DNA from: CAZOEL01 sp964578835
GTDB taxonomy: Bacteria; Desulfobacterota; Syntrophobacteria; Syntrophobacterales; Syntrophobacteraceae
Assembly: GCA_964578835.1 (NCBI GenBank)
Contig: CAZOEL010000098.1
Coordinates: forward strand, 1 to 21,742
DNA: 21,742 bases
Direction of reading: 5' to 3'
Numbering within the stretch: the first letter of the stretch is position 1; each line of letters starts with the position of its first letter. The notes under the pieces were generated by a model. The model did not search any database, was not told the origin of the DNA, and saw only the letters and a program-made list of their open reading frames with translations. Below are positions 21,695-21,742 of this stretch, one piece after another. A program made the position numbers and the translations under genes.

Positions 21695-21742
21695 AAACCC
21701 GTCTCTCTGGGGTCATTCTCCGGGGTGACGGGTTTTCTTTTT
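21695..21742 (+). terminator. Rho-independent terminator of ssrA
   Basis: AAACCCGTC (21695-21703) pairs perfectly with GACGGGTTT (21727-21735), and the sequence TCTTTTT follows to the window edge. It lies 13 nt after the encoded CCA of the tmRNA. Confidence 0.85.

Noticed and set aside
1..21742. tRNA genes
   Set aside because: Apart from the tmRNA, I found no T-arm (GGTTCGAATCC-like) with a matching acceptor stem.

Overview
The window looks like chromosomal DNA of a free-living Gram-negative anaerobe, most likely a Desulfobacterota (former Deltaproteobacteria) lineage. This rests on the mixture of genes: a PhaR/phasin polyhydroxyalkanoate (PHA) module, PEP-CTERM/exosortase-linked genes, a tmRNA whose tag reads ADDYSYAVAA, and many intergenic palindromic repeats. 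No ribosomal or strictly lineage-specific marker is present, so the placement is an inference.

Layout. Positions 1-158 hold the end of a coding region. From 159 to 1792 there is no credible gene, only nested palindromic elements. A PEP-CTERM surface protein lies on the minus strand (1793-2710). A second repeat-rich gap follows (2711-4086), then a 716-residue secreted multidomain protein (4087-6237). Next come a minus-strand Uma2-type nuclease, a HigBA-type toxin-antitoxin pair and a beta-CASP metallo-beta-lactamase nuclease. An exosortase-associated CPBP (CAAX-like) protease follows, with a truncated TIGR03790-like remnant before it and a RelE remnant after it. Positions 10621-13470 carry a small hypothetical protein and a PHA granule module: a coiled-coil protein and two small phasin-like proteins on minus, with divergent phaR on plus. 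A secreted Calx-beta protein follows. A tightly overlapping minus-strand operon runs GntR/UTRA regulator - trpB - trpA. Divergent to it is a small protein made of two homologous repeats, then a membrane-anchored coiled-coil protein (minus), phosphoglucomutase (plus) and a complete ssrA (tmRNA) with promoter and terminator at the right edge.

The most striking content is the repeat biology. A palindromic element (called A here) occurs twice, with ends ACTCGATGTTCAAG. A non-autonomous transposable element (called B) occurs three times, each copy bounded by GT(T/C/A)(G/A)GCGCGCATAAG-type inverted ends and by 8-bp target duplications. Two B copies sit in the same target sequence in opposite arms of the two A copies. 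The third sits exactly on the phaR stop codon. One A copy also carries a third insertion (C). In both A and B, short loop segments between inverted arms are flipped relative to the other copy, and an A stem shows a compensatory base-pair change.

The other system of interest is trpBA placed under an adjacent, translationally coupled GntR/UTRA regulator. A GTCTTGAC-type operator overlaps the -35 box of the predicted promoter, which suggests autoregulated control of tryptophan synthase outside the usual TrpR or attenuation schemes.
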